The notes under the pieces: model-generated | The model's input: the letters and a program-made list of their open reading frames with translations, nothing else | What the model was told of the DNA's origin: nothing | Databases searched by the model: none | Program-made: the position numbers and the translations under genes | Shown here: piece by piece, positions 1-12,700 of the stretch | Numbering within the stretch: the stretch's first letter is position 1 | Layout of the letters: every line of letters starts with the position of its first letter | DNA from: Eubacterium callanderi | GTDB taxonomy: Bacteria > Bacillota > Clostridia > Eubacteriales > Eubacteriaceae | NCBI RefSeq assembly: GCF_900142645.1 | Contig: NZ_FRBP01000014.1 | Location: 1-64,000 of the forward strand | DNA length: 64,000 nucleotides | Direction of reading: 5' to 3'

Positions 1-6
1 TGCCAT
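1..6 (-). CDS. start of a gene leaving the left edge
   Basis: Only ATG-GCA can be seen on the minus strand. It is preceded by an AGAGGAG-type ribosome-binding site (plus-strand positions about 13-19) at normal spacing. The product cannot be identified. A terminator separates it from the adhesin/HD pair, so it probably has its own promoter. Confidence 0.35.
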
Positions 7-37
7 TTTTTTCTCCTCTTTTTATGTTCTTATATGC

Positions 38-89
38 AAAAAACCCTGATGACCACATACACGTGTGTGTACGCGGCCTTCAGGGTTTT
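38..89 (-). terminator. intrinsic terminator of the adhesin-HD operon
   Basis: AAAACCCTGA and TCAGGGTTTT form the stem around an ACACGTGTGT-containing loop. On the minus strand the stem is followed by six T. It lies just past the 3' end of the gene at 141-707. Confidence 0.65.
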
Positions 90-140
90 GATGGGTGACA
101 GCCGGTGTCCCATTTTATGGTCGTTAATTCATTTAATGCT

Positions 141-707
141 TTATAATTCCAGAGCGCCGTGGCGCTCATAAAAACGCCGCAGCGCTCCGATAACCTCTGG
201 GTCGTACTGGCCGCCGCTCTGCAGCTCCAGTCTGGCTAATATCTGGCAGGGCCTCAGCCCGTCCAGCGCCAGATGGTCCCAGATGTTGGCCACAGCGCAT
301 ACCCGGCCTGCCAGAGGAATATCCCTCCCTTTGGCCGATTCATGCTGGCATTCGCCATAATGGTCATGATGATAACGGCAGATATCTGCCGCGATGCTTG
401 TAAAGATGGTTGCCTGGCCGCTTTTTTGGTTAAAAAGCTGATGCAGGCGTTTAAAAAAAATCTCGCCAATCTCAGTGTGGCCTGTCCCATATTCGCCGGG
501 AATTTTTCCCATATCGTGATAATTCAGGGGAGACAGGTCTCCCCAGTTCCAAAGGTCTAACAGGTCCTGCCTGTCCATTTCCTTTAATATTGTCTCCATA
601 CGCTGACCTGTCCGCAGGCTATGGGCCCGGATTTCTGGGTCCATAGCGTTTGCGGCAGTTTCAAGGGCCTGGCGCAGCCCAAGATAAGCTTGGTTCGTTT
701 GCTCCAT
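141..707 (-). CDS. degenerate HD-GYP-like protein
   Basis: 188 aa with HD-GYP hallmarks in order. RAHSLRTG near residue 29 matches the first-His region, and YHDMGKI near 63 is the HD pair. GHTEIGE near 76, RYHHDHYGE near 111 and IPLAGRVCAVANIWDHL near 130 follow. The signature departs from the c-di-GMP phosphodiesterase consensus: the GYP tripeptide after HH is missing and the Asp of VADVFDAL is Asn. It is also short and lacks a sensor domain. The start lies 51 nt after the giant adhesin stop on the same strand, so co-transcription is likely. It may be a phosphodiesterase with altered metal binding or a c-di-nucleotide-binding relic. The fold is fairly sure; activity is unknown. Confidence 0.65.
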   Translation of the reverse strand: MEQTNQAYLGLRQALETAANAMDPEIRAHSLRTGQRMETILKEMDRQDLLDLWNWGDLSPLNYHDMGKIPGEYGTGHTEIGEIFFKRLHQLFNQKSGQATIFTSIAADICRYHHDHYGECQHESAKGRDIPLAGRVCAVANIWDHLALDGLRPCQILARLELQSGGQYDPEVIGALRRFYERHGALEL

Positions 708-757
708 TATATTTCCTTTTTAGCTGTTTATTCCAATTTCCCAACGGGGCGCTTTGG

Positions 758-3700
758 CTATTGCCGTCTGTTTTTGCGGTACCATATCAGGCTGACCATA
801 AACGCTGCCGCGATGGCCATTAAACATCCGGCCAATCCCAACAGCTGCCCAGCTGTAAAATACAGTCCGGTCACAGGGTTCACTACTGTTGTCACTCTGG
901 TCAATGGATTGTCACTGGTGATGGTAAACCGCACACGCTCCATTTCGCTCAGCTCGCTGACATTTCCGGCATGGTCCCACACCTTAAAGGAAATGTCATA
1001 GGCCCGCGCGTCCTCAACGGTGATGGTATTCTCACCCTTCTGATTCCAGAGCTGCGGCTCCGTCCAGGTTTTGCCGCCGTCAAGGGTGTAGGACCATGCC
1101 TTCAGGCCGCTGGTCTCAATGCCCTCGATACTGTCATTTGCCAGGACGGTTAATGTCTGCGGCTCCAGAGCTTCCCCGTTTTCAGGCGCTCCGGTGATGG
1201 CCAGCCCCTTGGGCGCTGTCTGGTCAATTTTTATAAAATCCTCTCTCTGTGTCTTATTGCCTGCATTATCGGTAATGACATGCAGCATTTGATGAACGCC
1301 GTCCTCGCTCAGCTCTCCGGTCACACGGTATTCCGGCACAAGGCCCTCTGCAAATACCGCTTCCCCGAGCATCACCGGCTCGCCGTTATCCATGGTCTGT
1401 TTAATGCTGTGAATCCCCGCCTCCGGACAGCTGACAAGGAGCTCGTAGGAAACCGGTTGGTTATACCAGCCGCCGCTTGCTGCCTCGCCGTTGATCCAAA
1501 GGTTCGGTACTTCAATTTTGCGGGTGAGTACCCACTGGCTGCTCTCTTTGCCGATGGCAAACAGCCCGGTCTCATTGCCGGCCGTGTCCTCTGCATGGCA
1601 GGTGACCTTGGCGTCTGTGTCCATTGGGATTTCAAAGCTGGCTTTTCCATCCTTCACAGGTGCTTGTGCACTTTGGCCGCCAATATTGTAGGTAAGGGCT
1701 TCGCAGCCGCTGGCCGCATCGGTTACCGGTACGGTTACCTGGACAGCCTCGTTATAGAAATTGCCAAAGCTGAGCCAGTGGATAAGTTTTTCAATGGGCT
1801 TATTGCCTATGTCCTTAAAGCTGGCTTCGCCGATTTCCGGCGCTTCTGTGTCAATATAGAACACTTTTTCAATATAGTTTTGATCCCCTTCCTTCGCTTC
1901 ATTTCCGGCCGCATCCTTCGCGTAGACGCGCAGGATGTTCTCGCCTTCTTTAAGCCATTCTCTCAGCTCAGTTTCACTGTCAAACACCACTGGCTCACCG
2001 TTGAGGGTGAAGGTATGGGTCACCGGGGCTTTTCCTGCCGTTTCCATTTCTGGAACCAGGCGCACGCTCGGTTTTCTGTCCTTGTACCAGTGCACGTTTT
2101 CGTGCACATTTCCGTTGGCCTCGTCCATCTGGACGGCCGCAAAGGCTGGCGCTTCACTATCCTTTTTGATGGATTCATAGGGGCTTTCCTTCTGGTTACC
2201 AGCCATGTCCGTCACACGGACTGCAATGAGGTTCTGCTGTCCGGCTGCTCTTGCCGCCTGAGGCTGGCTGTAGACGCCATCCTCCTCAATTTCAAGGATA
2301 TTTTCATCTCCCCATGCTTCGGGGGCGGTCCAGGTCTGGCCGCCGTCCAGGGTGTATTGCCAGGTGTCGATGTCGCTTTCACCCACTGCCATATTGGCCT
2401 TGAGCCTTACGGTTTCCTCGCTGCGCCAGCGGTCCGGGTCCACCGGGTCGCCGCTAAGCTCAGTAATATAAGCTGCCAGCTCCTGACCGTGGTCCAGCTT
2501 AAAGCTGTAGCTGCGTTCTGCGGTATTGCCCGCGTTGTCGGCGGCTTTCACTGTCAGCGTGTTTACGCCGTCCTCGGTAATGTTTATCTCAATATTTTCA
2601 CTGTCCTTTCGTTCATGCTCAGACGGCATGACCGTCTGCTCGGGTTCGTCATTTAACTGCCAGCTCACAGCCGCCAGGCCGCTGTCCATATCCTCGATAC
2701 GGACGCTGACAGGAATATCCTGGGTGTACCAGCCCGCCGCGTTGGCAGTCACGCTGGTGACAGCGTCACCGATGATGGGGCCGCTGTTTTCCGTTGTCCA
2801 CTGGGCGGTTTCTCCTCCGCCCTTTACCGGCAGCGTCTCAGACACATTGCCTGCGATGTCTTTGGCCCAAACCGCAAGGGTCTGGTCCTTCACACCGTTC
2901 ACCGGCAGGGTAAAGACAGCTTTGCCATCGTTCGCCACTACCTCTGTGGAAATGCCGTCAACACTGTAGGCAAGCGAATGATTACCGCTCATGGCGTCCT
3001 CGACGGGCACCGTAACACGGATGGTGTCGTTAAAGAAATTGCCAAAGCTGAGCCAGTGAATAGCCGCCTTGACCCAGTTGTCCACGCCCTTTTGCTGTTC
3101 AAACAGAATATCCTGTTCTTTTACTTCAGGAGCGGTCTGGTCTTTTCTCACCTCTGCGGCGCTGTCGAGCTGCGACAGATTGCCGGCCGCATCCCAGACC
3201 CTGAAGGTAACAGCATAGACGCCGTCCCCGGCGATCGGGATGTTGTTTTCACCCGTGCCGTCCCAGGGAATATTGGCTGTCTGCCACGTGTTTCCGCCAT
3301 CGAGACTGTAGTTCCATTCCTTCAGGCCAAAGCTGATGACTCCCTCTGCCGGGTCGGCCGCGTGCACTTTTAGCACTCGGTCAGCCTTCCGGTTATCCCA
3401 GGCGCTGTCCACCGGGCTCGTCCCGTCGGCCTCTGTAATACTGAGATTGATGGGCGCGGCCGTATCGGTGACATGCACGCTTTTGGGTTCACTGTTTACG
3501 CTGGTGTTTCCAACCAGATCCGAAACCCGGACCACCAGACTGTCGGTATCCAGGCCGCCCTTGCTGGCTATCACCCGGCTCAGGCTTGACGCCTCACTGC
3601 TGATGGAGTACTGCTCACTCCATGTTGCCCCGCCATCCAGGCTGTACTGCCAGCTGGAAAGCGGCGACGTCTTCTTTTTATCGGGGTTGGTCTGGTTTTC

Positions 3701-6700
3701 ATTGGTCTCGTCTGGAATCACTGTCAGGGTTATATCTTTGTCGGTTCTGCCATCACTGCCCAGCTCACCCTCGCTTGTTGTCAGCTTAAGACCCGGCTTG
3801 TCCGGCGGGGTCGCATCGTTTTTGAACTGCCATGTTGTTTCTGCGCTGTTGTCCCATGCGTCGTAGGCGGTTATCCTGAGGACAAGGTCCTCACCTTCGC
3901 CGGTGATATCCGTGATTGGGACATCTGTCTCGGTCTGTCCGCTGTTGTCTGCCCGGGTATAGTCCAGTGTGACCATCCGGTTGTCGGGATAGGTGACATT
4001 CACCTTGGTAATGCTGTTGGCATCCGGGTAGGCCTTGAGGACATTGCCGGAATCATCTTTAATGTCCTCTGGCTTACTGCCGCCCTCCACGGTGATGTGC
4101 GCATTGGCTGTCAGCGGCTGGTCATGATACCAGCCTGCGATGGTGGTCTCACCAGGAGTGATCTGAAGCTCTATTTTTGTCAGGTTAATATTTCCTGGGA
4201 TCGTTAAATCAGGAATTCCCGTCTGCTCGATGCCGTTTCCCGCCTTATCATAAACTTTTTTTATTTTTACACGGTCCCCTGCTCCAAGGGTATTAACATC
4301 CAGTACTGCCTGGCCGGAGACATCACAGCTCATAGTCTGTGACGGTCCCTCTGCACCGTTTTTGGTAATCGTATAGTCAACACTTCCTCCGCCGCTCAGG
4401 GCATCATTAACCAAAACCTTAAGCTTCAGCCTGCCGTTGTCCATGAAAAAGCTGGCATTTGTCTGGCTGGCATCCGGTGGTGTTTTGTCTACCATTACCT
4501 TCTTTTCACAAATATTTTCTGTATCCTGAAGCCCGCTGTCTTTCTGCCGGCCCCAGGCTTTAACGACATATTCTCCCTCCTCTGTAAAGTCTGCAAGCGC
4601 CACGGACTGCCCGCTCTCTGACGGAGCGATGGTTCCTGTTCGGCTGGCGTCCGCTGTGCTGTCTTTATAGGTCTGGTATTCATATTCTGTGGCCTGCCGC
4701 ACACCGGCGTCGTCGCAGGACGGCACCAGCACCGTGGCGGTCTGATCCTGGTTGCTCCAGGCTTCATTCATTATACTGCCATTCTGGTCTTTTACCTCAA
4801 TGGCTGGCGCGCCCGGCATTTTACGGTTGATGACCACTTTTTGCGGCGCTGTGGCCGCGGACACATTGCCTGCGTTGGTCACAAGCCTGAACTGGTAATC
4901 GGCGTTGGTCTCTGAGCTGATGACGTGCTTTTTACCCAGCGCGTCGCTCACCGAGGACCAGGTGCTGCCATGATCGGTGCTCACCTGTAAATCCTCAACA
5001 CCCGAAACGGGCTCCTCATAGGTCAGCGCTGCGCAGACGTTATAGCTGGTGGCGTCCGTGTAAGACGTGTCTGCTCCATCCATGAGGGTGAAGCTTACGC
5101 CAAGGGCCGGCGCCGCGGTCTCGACCTTAAAGGTCTTTTCCACGGTCTGGGTGTTGCCCGCCCGATCCTTGGCCTCAACCGTCACCCGCTGGGCGCTGCC
5201 GCTCTGGGTGATGGTGCTGTTGTACTGCTTTGTATTCTTGCTGTCTGCCGCGTCCACGGTGTCATTGGCGACCACTGTCTCGCTGCCGTTTTGGTCCATA
5301 GCTGCCCTCACGGTTTCCAGGCCTGCGTCGCTGTCGCGGGCAGTGACGGTATAGGGCAGAACGCCCTTATACCAGCCCTTGTCGTTGGGTGCAGTCTTTG
5401 GTGTGATGCTGACCTCTGGCTTTTCAGCCTCCAGCAGTAAATTGTCAATGGTTACTGGCGCGCTCTCACGCCCGGCCAGGTCGGTGGCTGTCAGCTTTAA
5501 GCTGGTATTCAGCGGCACGCCCTTTTTTGGTGACAGCCGGAAGCTCACGCGTCCGTTGCCGTCTGCGGTTAATGTCTTCTGTGCTGCGTTGTCATTTCCC
5601 AGCTGATACGTGATTTTGTAAACGCCTGATCCCACATCATGCGCGGTCACAGAAACCTCAATGGTGTCGTTGAACAGTATGCCGCCCAGCAGCCCAAGGG
5701 TTTTTCCTCCATTTACATCCCGCACTTCAATGTCATTATCGGCAATCGCCGGGTCTTTTGTATCTACCTTGACTGTTTCTCTGGCAGTCAGATCCGAGAG
5801 ATTGTCCGCAGCATCCCTGCTTCTTGTCATGAAATTGAATACACCCTCCCCGTCAAGGGGGATGCAGCCGCCTTCCTTCCACTCCGCAGGAGCGGCAGCT
5901 GTCTGCAGGCTTCTCAGGAATTGACCGCTGCTGGCAGCCTGAACAGATGAATTGGATAACTGATATTCTGTTTTCACAGCGCTTCGCTGCTCATCGTCAA
6001 TATCCAGCCCGGCGCCTGCAAAGCCATTCTCTCTGACGCTTATTTGCGGCCTTGTAATATACCAGCCGTTTTCGCCGTCCGGGTTTTCAATGTTTTTGGC
6101 CAGCACGGGCTCCTTAGGCTTTTCACCGTCAATAAATGCCGATTCCGATACGATACCGGACTCATTTCCAGTTCCTGAAACCGCTTTAAATTCATAGGTC
6201 TGTCCTGCTCCCGGGGTTGTCTTCCGAATAGTCAGACTATCGCCCGCCATTTTTTTCCACGGATCACCGCCCCCCTCACGGTAGTAATAATCAATTCCTG
6301 AAGGTGGTGCAGCGCTAAGGAGCTTTGGTGTAAAGACAACATCCTTGCTCCATTTCACACCGTCAACAAGATCAGAGTTAACCTCAATGTCAATTTTTGC
6401 TTCTGTATCATCCTTCCACACCTCAAAGGTCTTCTCATCGCTGGCAATGCCGGCATTGTTGACGGACCGGACCTTCACGAGGGCTTTTCCATTATCGGTC
6501 ACATCATATTTTACATTCTTCCACAGGTGGTCAATACCCGGATTAATCCGGTCTGCCTCGGTAAAGTCTACCCAGGTGTTGCCGCCTGCATCGTAGTACT
6601 GATATTTTTCAAAACCGGATACAGTGTTTTCACCGCCGTTAACCTGCAGGGAAAAGCTTTCCTTTGCCCATTTCTTCTGGGACTTGTTACCGGCCTCGGT

Positions 6701-9700
6701 GATGGACACGCTGGGCTTTTCGCTGTCCGCGCAGATTCTGGCGCTGACGGTTTTTTTCTGACCCGCGTTGTTTTCAACCTCTGCCTCAATGGCTCCCTTA
6801 AAATTCTCAATTTCCACTGGCCCTGTATAACGGGTCATCTCGCCATAGCGCAGCTTTGTGCCTGCATCGGGTACTAGCTTGAATTTCAAGCTGTTTTCCT
6901 TAATGCCTACCCGGTCATCCTTTGCGGTGATGGCCGCGTTAACGCTGCCCGCGTAAACCGGTGTATTGCCTTCCGCCAGCGTCTTGACCACTGTATTGTC
7001 AAAGCTGATTTCCAGCACAGGTAAATTATCAGCCTTAGCGTAGTTAAAAACCTGCTTGGCCAACGGCGATGTGTTTCCCGCTTCATCCTGGGTGTAGGCC
7101 TCTATAATCCACGTGCCGCTTTCTTTAATGAGTGCGCCAACGCTGGCCTCTGTGCCTGCTGCTGTGATATAGTCCGGAACGCTCACTGCGCCGTTATTGT
7201 AGACACGGTAATAGAGGGTTCTGGGGCTGGCTTCTCCTGTCTCAGTCGTTTTGTCCTTAATTTTAAGGGTGTCCAGCACACTGTCGTCGTACCATGTACC
7301 ATTGTCCAGACTTTGCTCTGTGCCATCCTTGTATAAAGACATTGCAGGCTGTTCTGGCGCTTTCTGGTCAAGGGCAATTTTATAGATTCCACTCTCCTTC
7401 GTCTGTTTTGATTTATTTTCTGATTTAAACCGATAGGTTGTAATGCCGTCCTCTGTGACGGTGATGGTCTTATGGGTTTTATCATAAACAGTATACGCTT
7501 CCTGACTCTTTTGGCCAGACAACTTGACGCCGTCGGTGGAGACCTCAAGGGTCACTGGCTGGCTGCTCCATACCAGCTGTGCGTCAGCGCCTTCACTGCA
7601 TCTGCCATTGGCCTCTACAGAAAGTGATGGCGGGGTTTTTTGAATATTAACGTTCACCATGCTCTCAGGGCTTTCATGACCAGCCTGTGAGACCACCTTA
7701 AAGCAGACATTGAAACTGCCATCATTGCTTCCGTCGATGTTAGCGGTAATTGCAACACCACTGCCGCTATAATCCTGCCAGTCTTCCTTTAACACACCGT
7801 CCTTGTAGACAGCGTACTTTATACCCGTTGCTCCGTCATAGCCGGAAAGGGGCGCGGTTGGGTCATTCGTGGCCGCGGTGATGGTGACCTCTTTATCGGT
7901 CCATCCTCCGTCATAGGCTGTGCCGCCTGCTGTTGCTGTAAGCACAGGCGCCTTGGGCGTCATGGTGTCCACAATAAATTTGCTGGCGGCAGTGGCGCTC
8001 TGGCCCGCGCCGTCTGTGGCCGTAAACTCAAAATCATATTTACCATCCTCAATTACAAGAGGACTGGTGTAAGGCTTGACTGCGCCTCCGCTTGTCAGCT
8101 TATAGGTCTGGCTTTTCAGGCCGCTGGCAATGCTGCCGCTTACGCCGTCGATTAAGCCTGTCTGAGGATCATCTGAAGCGGTCACGCTCAGGGTTGGCTG
8201 CTGGCTGTAAACTGCGTAGTTGTCGCTGTTTGTCAGGGCGCTGGCAATATCCATCACTGGCATTTCAGCTGTTGGGCTTTTTTTGTCTATCTTAATGCTG
8301 ACTGCTGTAGTCTCAGACACGGTTTTGCTGTCTGTTCTTCCGTTAATGGCTGCCCGGAACATAAAGTTCTGGCTGGTGGGTTTATCAAAGGTCAGTATCT
8401 GGGTTGTACCGCTGACAGCTGAGGCAGTGAAGACACTGTTATTATCGCCCACACTGATATCACGCCAGGTCGTTCCATTGTCAACAGAATACTGATATTT
8501 ACTGAAGTTTCCTGACAGCGAATTGCCACGGCTGTCTGTTTTAATATATTCCAGACTTACGCTCACATTATCTTTTGACCAGTCCCCGTCATAGGGCAGG
8601 CTGTTTTTGGTGGCAGTGGCCTTGACCCGGGGCAGGGTTGAATTGATTATTATCCCGTCGGTACTCAGCTCTGTGGCGTTTCCGGCCCTGTCCGTCGCCG
8701 TAGCGCGGACATAGCCCTGAAAGTCCGGTGTGACGCTGAAGGTCACTTTTTCTTTTCCACTGACACGCTTGGTCTCGACAGGGGTTCCCTCGTTCGCGCC
8801 TGGGTCTGTATTAGCTTGATCTGTCTTATAGACCGTATACTCAATGCTGTCAATACCACTGACGTCATCGCCCGCCTCCAGCACCACATCGGTGGTTTTA
8901 TCAAAGAACAGGCCAAAGGTAAGGCTGTGCAGCAGCTCGGTAAAGGTGTTGTTCTCAACACTGGCGCTAAAGGGCGCCGGACCGCGGGTATCCACCATAA
9001 TGGTCTCTTTAACCATTCCCGAAGTGTTTTGCCCTGTCCCGTCAACCCTGGTGGCCGCATCCTTTGACCAGGTCTCCAGCGTGTACACGCCGTCCGCCGC
9101 AATCTCAGGATCTTTATTGGACATATAATTGGTGCCCGCGAAGCTGTTGGCTGTGGTGGCACAGGTGTTAATGCTGCCATTGTTCTGTTTTCCGACAAAA
9201 CCAGCTGCCTGCTCCGTTGGTATGATCGCTCCTGGCGCTGCGTAGCAATTCACGATGCTGCCGGCGTTTTCGCCCACTGCGCCGCCCATGACAGGCGCGC
9301 CGCTGACGTTGGCCGTCGTTTTGGAGTCATTGAACCCACCGGCATTGCTGCCCGTCAGTCCTCCCGCAGCCACACTGCCCGTTACCGCGCCGCTGTTGAT
9401 GGTGTTTCGGACACTGGCGTCTTTTTCTACCACCCCGGCGATACCGCCGGCTGTTTTTCCGCTGACAGCACCGGTGCTCTCACAGCTGCTTATGCTGCCC
9501 GACTGTATTTTACCCGCGACGCCGCCCACATTGGCGCTCTCCGCCGCAGTAACTGTCATGGCGTTTTCGCAGTCTGACAGCGCTTTGGCGCTGTACAGGC
9601 CCACGATCCCCCCTACACTGTCAAGGCTGTTTGCAGCAGTCAGGGTTCCACTGGTTTTACATCTTGTCAGGCTGCCGGACGCTGTGCCCGCAATTCCGCC

Positions 9701-12700
9701 GATATGGCCGGACGCGCTGGCAGCTGTGGCTGTAAGAGTGCCGCTGTACTCACAATTCTGTATGGCGCCGCTGGACTGGCCGGCAATGCCGCCTAGATTG
9801 GCGCTGGACGAGCTGATATTTCCTGTAACCTTACAATCCTGAATGGTCCCTGTGTTGGTTGGGGTGATCCCACTGTCTGTTAAAAGTCCTGTGGTATTCA
9901 ATGTGCAATAGGAAATACTGCCTGAGTTGCTCACACCTACCAGGGGCCTGGTTGTCGCTGTGCTGCTGCAATGTGTGATCTGTCCAGCGTTGGCGCCGCT
10001 GACCAGCTGGCCGCCGCTGATGTCAAAATTCATGAGGCGTGCCGTCTCTGATGTATTGGCGAACAGCGCTTTTCCAGCAGCCGCACCACTGAGGGTAATT
10101 TTATAGCCGCCGCCGTCAAAGCTGCCCGCAAAATTGCTGATCCCGCTGAAGGACCCATCTGTGATGGCAATGTTGTCGCCCAGAACATAGACGCCATTCT
10201 TATCCGCAGGGTAAGAGGGATCGGTACCGATTGCCTTAAGCTGCTCCTCGGTACGGATAATGGCCGTTACCGCCTGGGGCTCCCCTGTGGTAGTGGTAAA
10301 CTGTGAGGTTGGCTTTTGGGCAAGGCTTACCATCGTATTGACTAAAAGCTTCTCCTCCTCGGTTGTCGCATAGCCTGTGGTATGCCCCACCTGGGACATA
10401 CCGACGTTTCCGCTGGTGGTCAGGTAAAAATTGCTTGTTCCTTTCTCACCTTTATACTGCTTTAGCTCTTTGTCCAAAAGCTGGCCGCTCGCATCGTCTG
10501 CAAACTGAACCCATACGTCTCCCTTTGCAAACTGGTATTGATTATGCGTTTGTTTTATAGGGATTTTATCCGAAATTAAAAATGGAAAGGTTGTGATTTT
10601 TCCGGATTTTACCACCCTGGCTGTTGTTGTCCTTATGCTTGTATATTGAGCGAAATCCGGATCAACGTCCGAAGTGTCAAGATTGAAAGCTGGCGTAATG
10701 TTTGCCAGGCCCTGCATGGCCCTTGTTATATTTGGCGCACGATTTGAAAACGCGTCATGGCCTACCAGAAACCCATTTCCGGCATTCATATAATTCTGCA
10801 AAACGCCCAGTGTCCCTGTGGCAATATCCTGGTTTCCATTAGAGTCCGCGGCTCCCACATAGATAAGGTCATAGGCAAAACTTGAGCCGCCGTTTTTCAA
10901 TACGCTGTCGGCATTTGCGTTAAAATCGCTGATTGACACCTGGGTAATATCCAGTGTAATCACCTCGCCATTATCTGCCTTAACCTCAAACTGAGCAGTG
11001 CTTGAATCCGCGTTTCCTTTTTTTACTGTCATCTGACTTTCCGCACCCGCCAGCTCGCACATCCATTTGATTAAGACCTTGCCATTATCCCCAGGATAAA
11101 GGTTAAGGACCTTTATATTCGGTTTATTCAGCTTATTGCTCTCCTTAAGGTCTGGCGCCTTGTAAGCACGCGCGCCCTCGGCCATAACGGCAGGGTCCGC
11201 GGGGCCGGGGCCCGCCGTGGCAGCCAGCTGATCCTTTTGGTTGTTTTGGTCCCTGAAAATGCCCGGAGCTGCCCCAATCCCCGGTGACGTGCCATCCTGA
11301 TTAAAAGAGCTGTTCAGAATAGACTGCCCTTTGGTAGCCGTCTGTGCCTTACTGCTGTCATTTCCGGTATAAAGCTTATAAAAAATACTTTCAAGGGCTT
11401 TCTGCGGGTTTGTAGGACTGTCTGGAATTGTAATGGTGGGCCAAGCGCCCTTATACCAGCCGTTATTACCGTCTGGCACTTCTGTCCCACCGCTGTTTTT
11501 TATGCTGACAGCCGGTTTGTCCGGATTTGTCCTGTCGACCTTGACGTTGATCTCCGCCGACACTCCCTCTAATCCGGTTTCATTGACTGCTTTAAACCGA
11601 AGGGAAGCATCCGCTTCATCAGGATAGGTGTAGCCCACAGTTTTTTCTGTAGGCGTTTCATTGATCACCGTCCACGTATCGGGCTCCGGCGTGCCGCTTT
11701 TCCAGCTCCTGTAATAATAGCGTACCCCGGAGAGGGTGTGTGTTTTGCCAGCATCCGCCGGGTTTACGGCTTGCCTGGTATTTTTAATGGTCAGTCCCGG
11801 GGCCTCGTTATACCATTTCCCGCTTTCTCTTCCATCTGTAAAAACCGCCTCAATCTCAGGTGTTACATTATCTATTTTATAATTTTTTTCAATGGCGTCC
11901 GCCGCGTTGCCGCTATTGTCCTCAGCATCCAGAGTAAATTTTTTCCCTGTTCCTTTGTTAACGGAAGGCTCGTTGGAATGATAGGTAAAGGTAACTTCGG
12001 AATAAATACCGGAAGGTTCCTTTTTATAGGCTAAATTTTCAATACCCAGCGCTTTCCATTCTTCAGGGGTTTTTCCTTCAATCTCGGCAGCGAGAACCGT
12101 CACGTCATTGTCCGCCAAGACATGTATGAATTTAATTCCCGACTCTAAGTCGCTCACTTTCACGTTAAAAGTCACGTCGGTCTGCCATTGGCTCAGGTCC
12201 TCATTGGCGGTGACCTCGGTCATTGGCTTTTTATCATCCAGATAAAAGCTGGAACTATGGCTGTATTCACATCCATCCTCCGCGGGCGTCATGACCAGTC
12301 CGGCCTTATCTGTCACACGGATAAAAACATTGCCTTTAAATTCCGGCGCGAATACTGGCTTATGGTCCTGATCGTAAAGCTGCCAGACACCGTCTGCCGC
12401 AGGGGCTGTCTGGTCGATATCGCCGCAGATCTGGTATTCGATTTTATCAACGCCGGACGCTGTATCCTGGGCATTGATCTCCAGCTCGCCCTGCTGGTTA
12501 GCGTACCAGAAATAACGGGTTCCTGTTCCGGAAATCATTTCATCGGTCCAGGAACGCAGTTCTTTTTTATTGTCCGCGGCTATGATAAACTGGCTTGGAT
12601 TCAGTACGGGTTTGGTTCGGTCAACCCGATAGGTATATATTTTGGCAACACTGCCCCGGCCGGAGTCTGTCTCGCTGTAAATCTTAAACTTGTAGATTCC

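Noticed and set aside
1280-2656. 458-codon plus-strand ORF within the giant adhesin gene
   Set aside because: It lies antisense to an intact 5,266-codon frame, has no ribosome-binding site and reads as a shadow of repetitive coding sequence; the same holds for the 265-codon ORF at 14102-14899.
9120-10260. Short repeats in the adhesin that could be mistaken for a CRISPR or tandem DNA array
   Set aside because: They are diverged protein-level GLUG repeats in frame, without constant-length identical DNA repeats and spacers.
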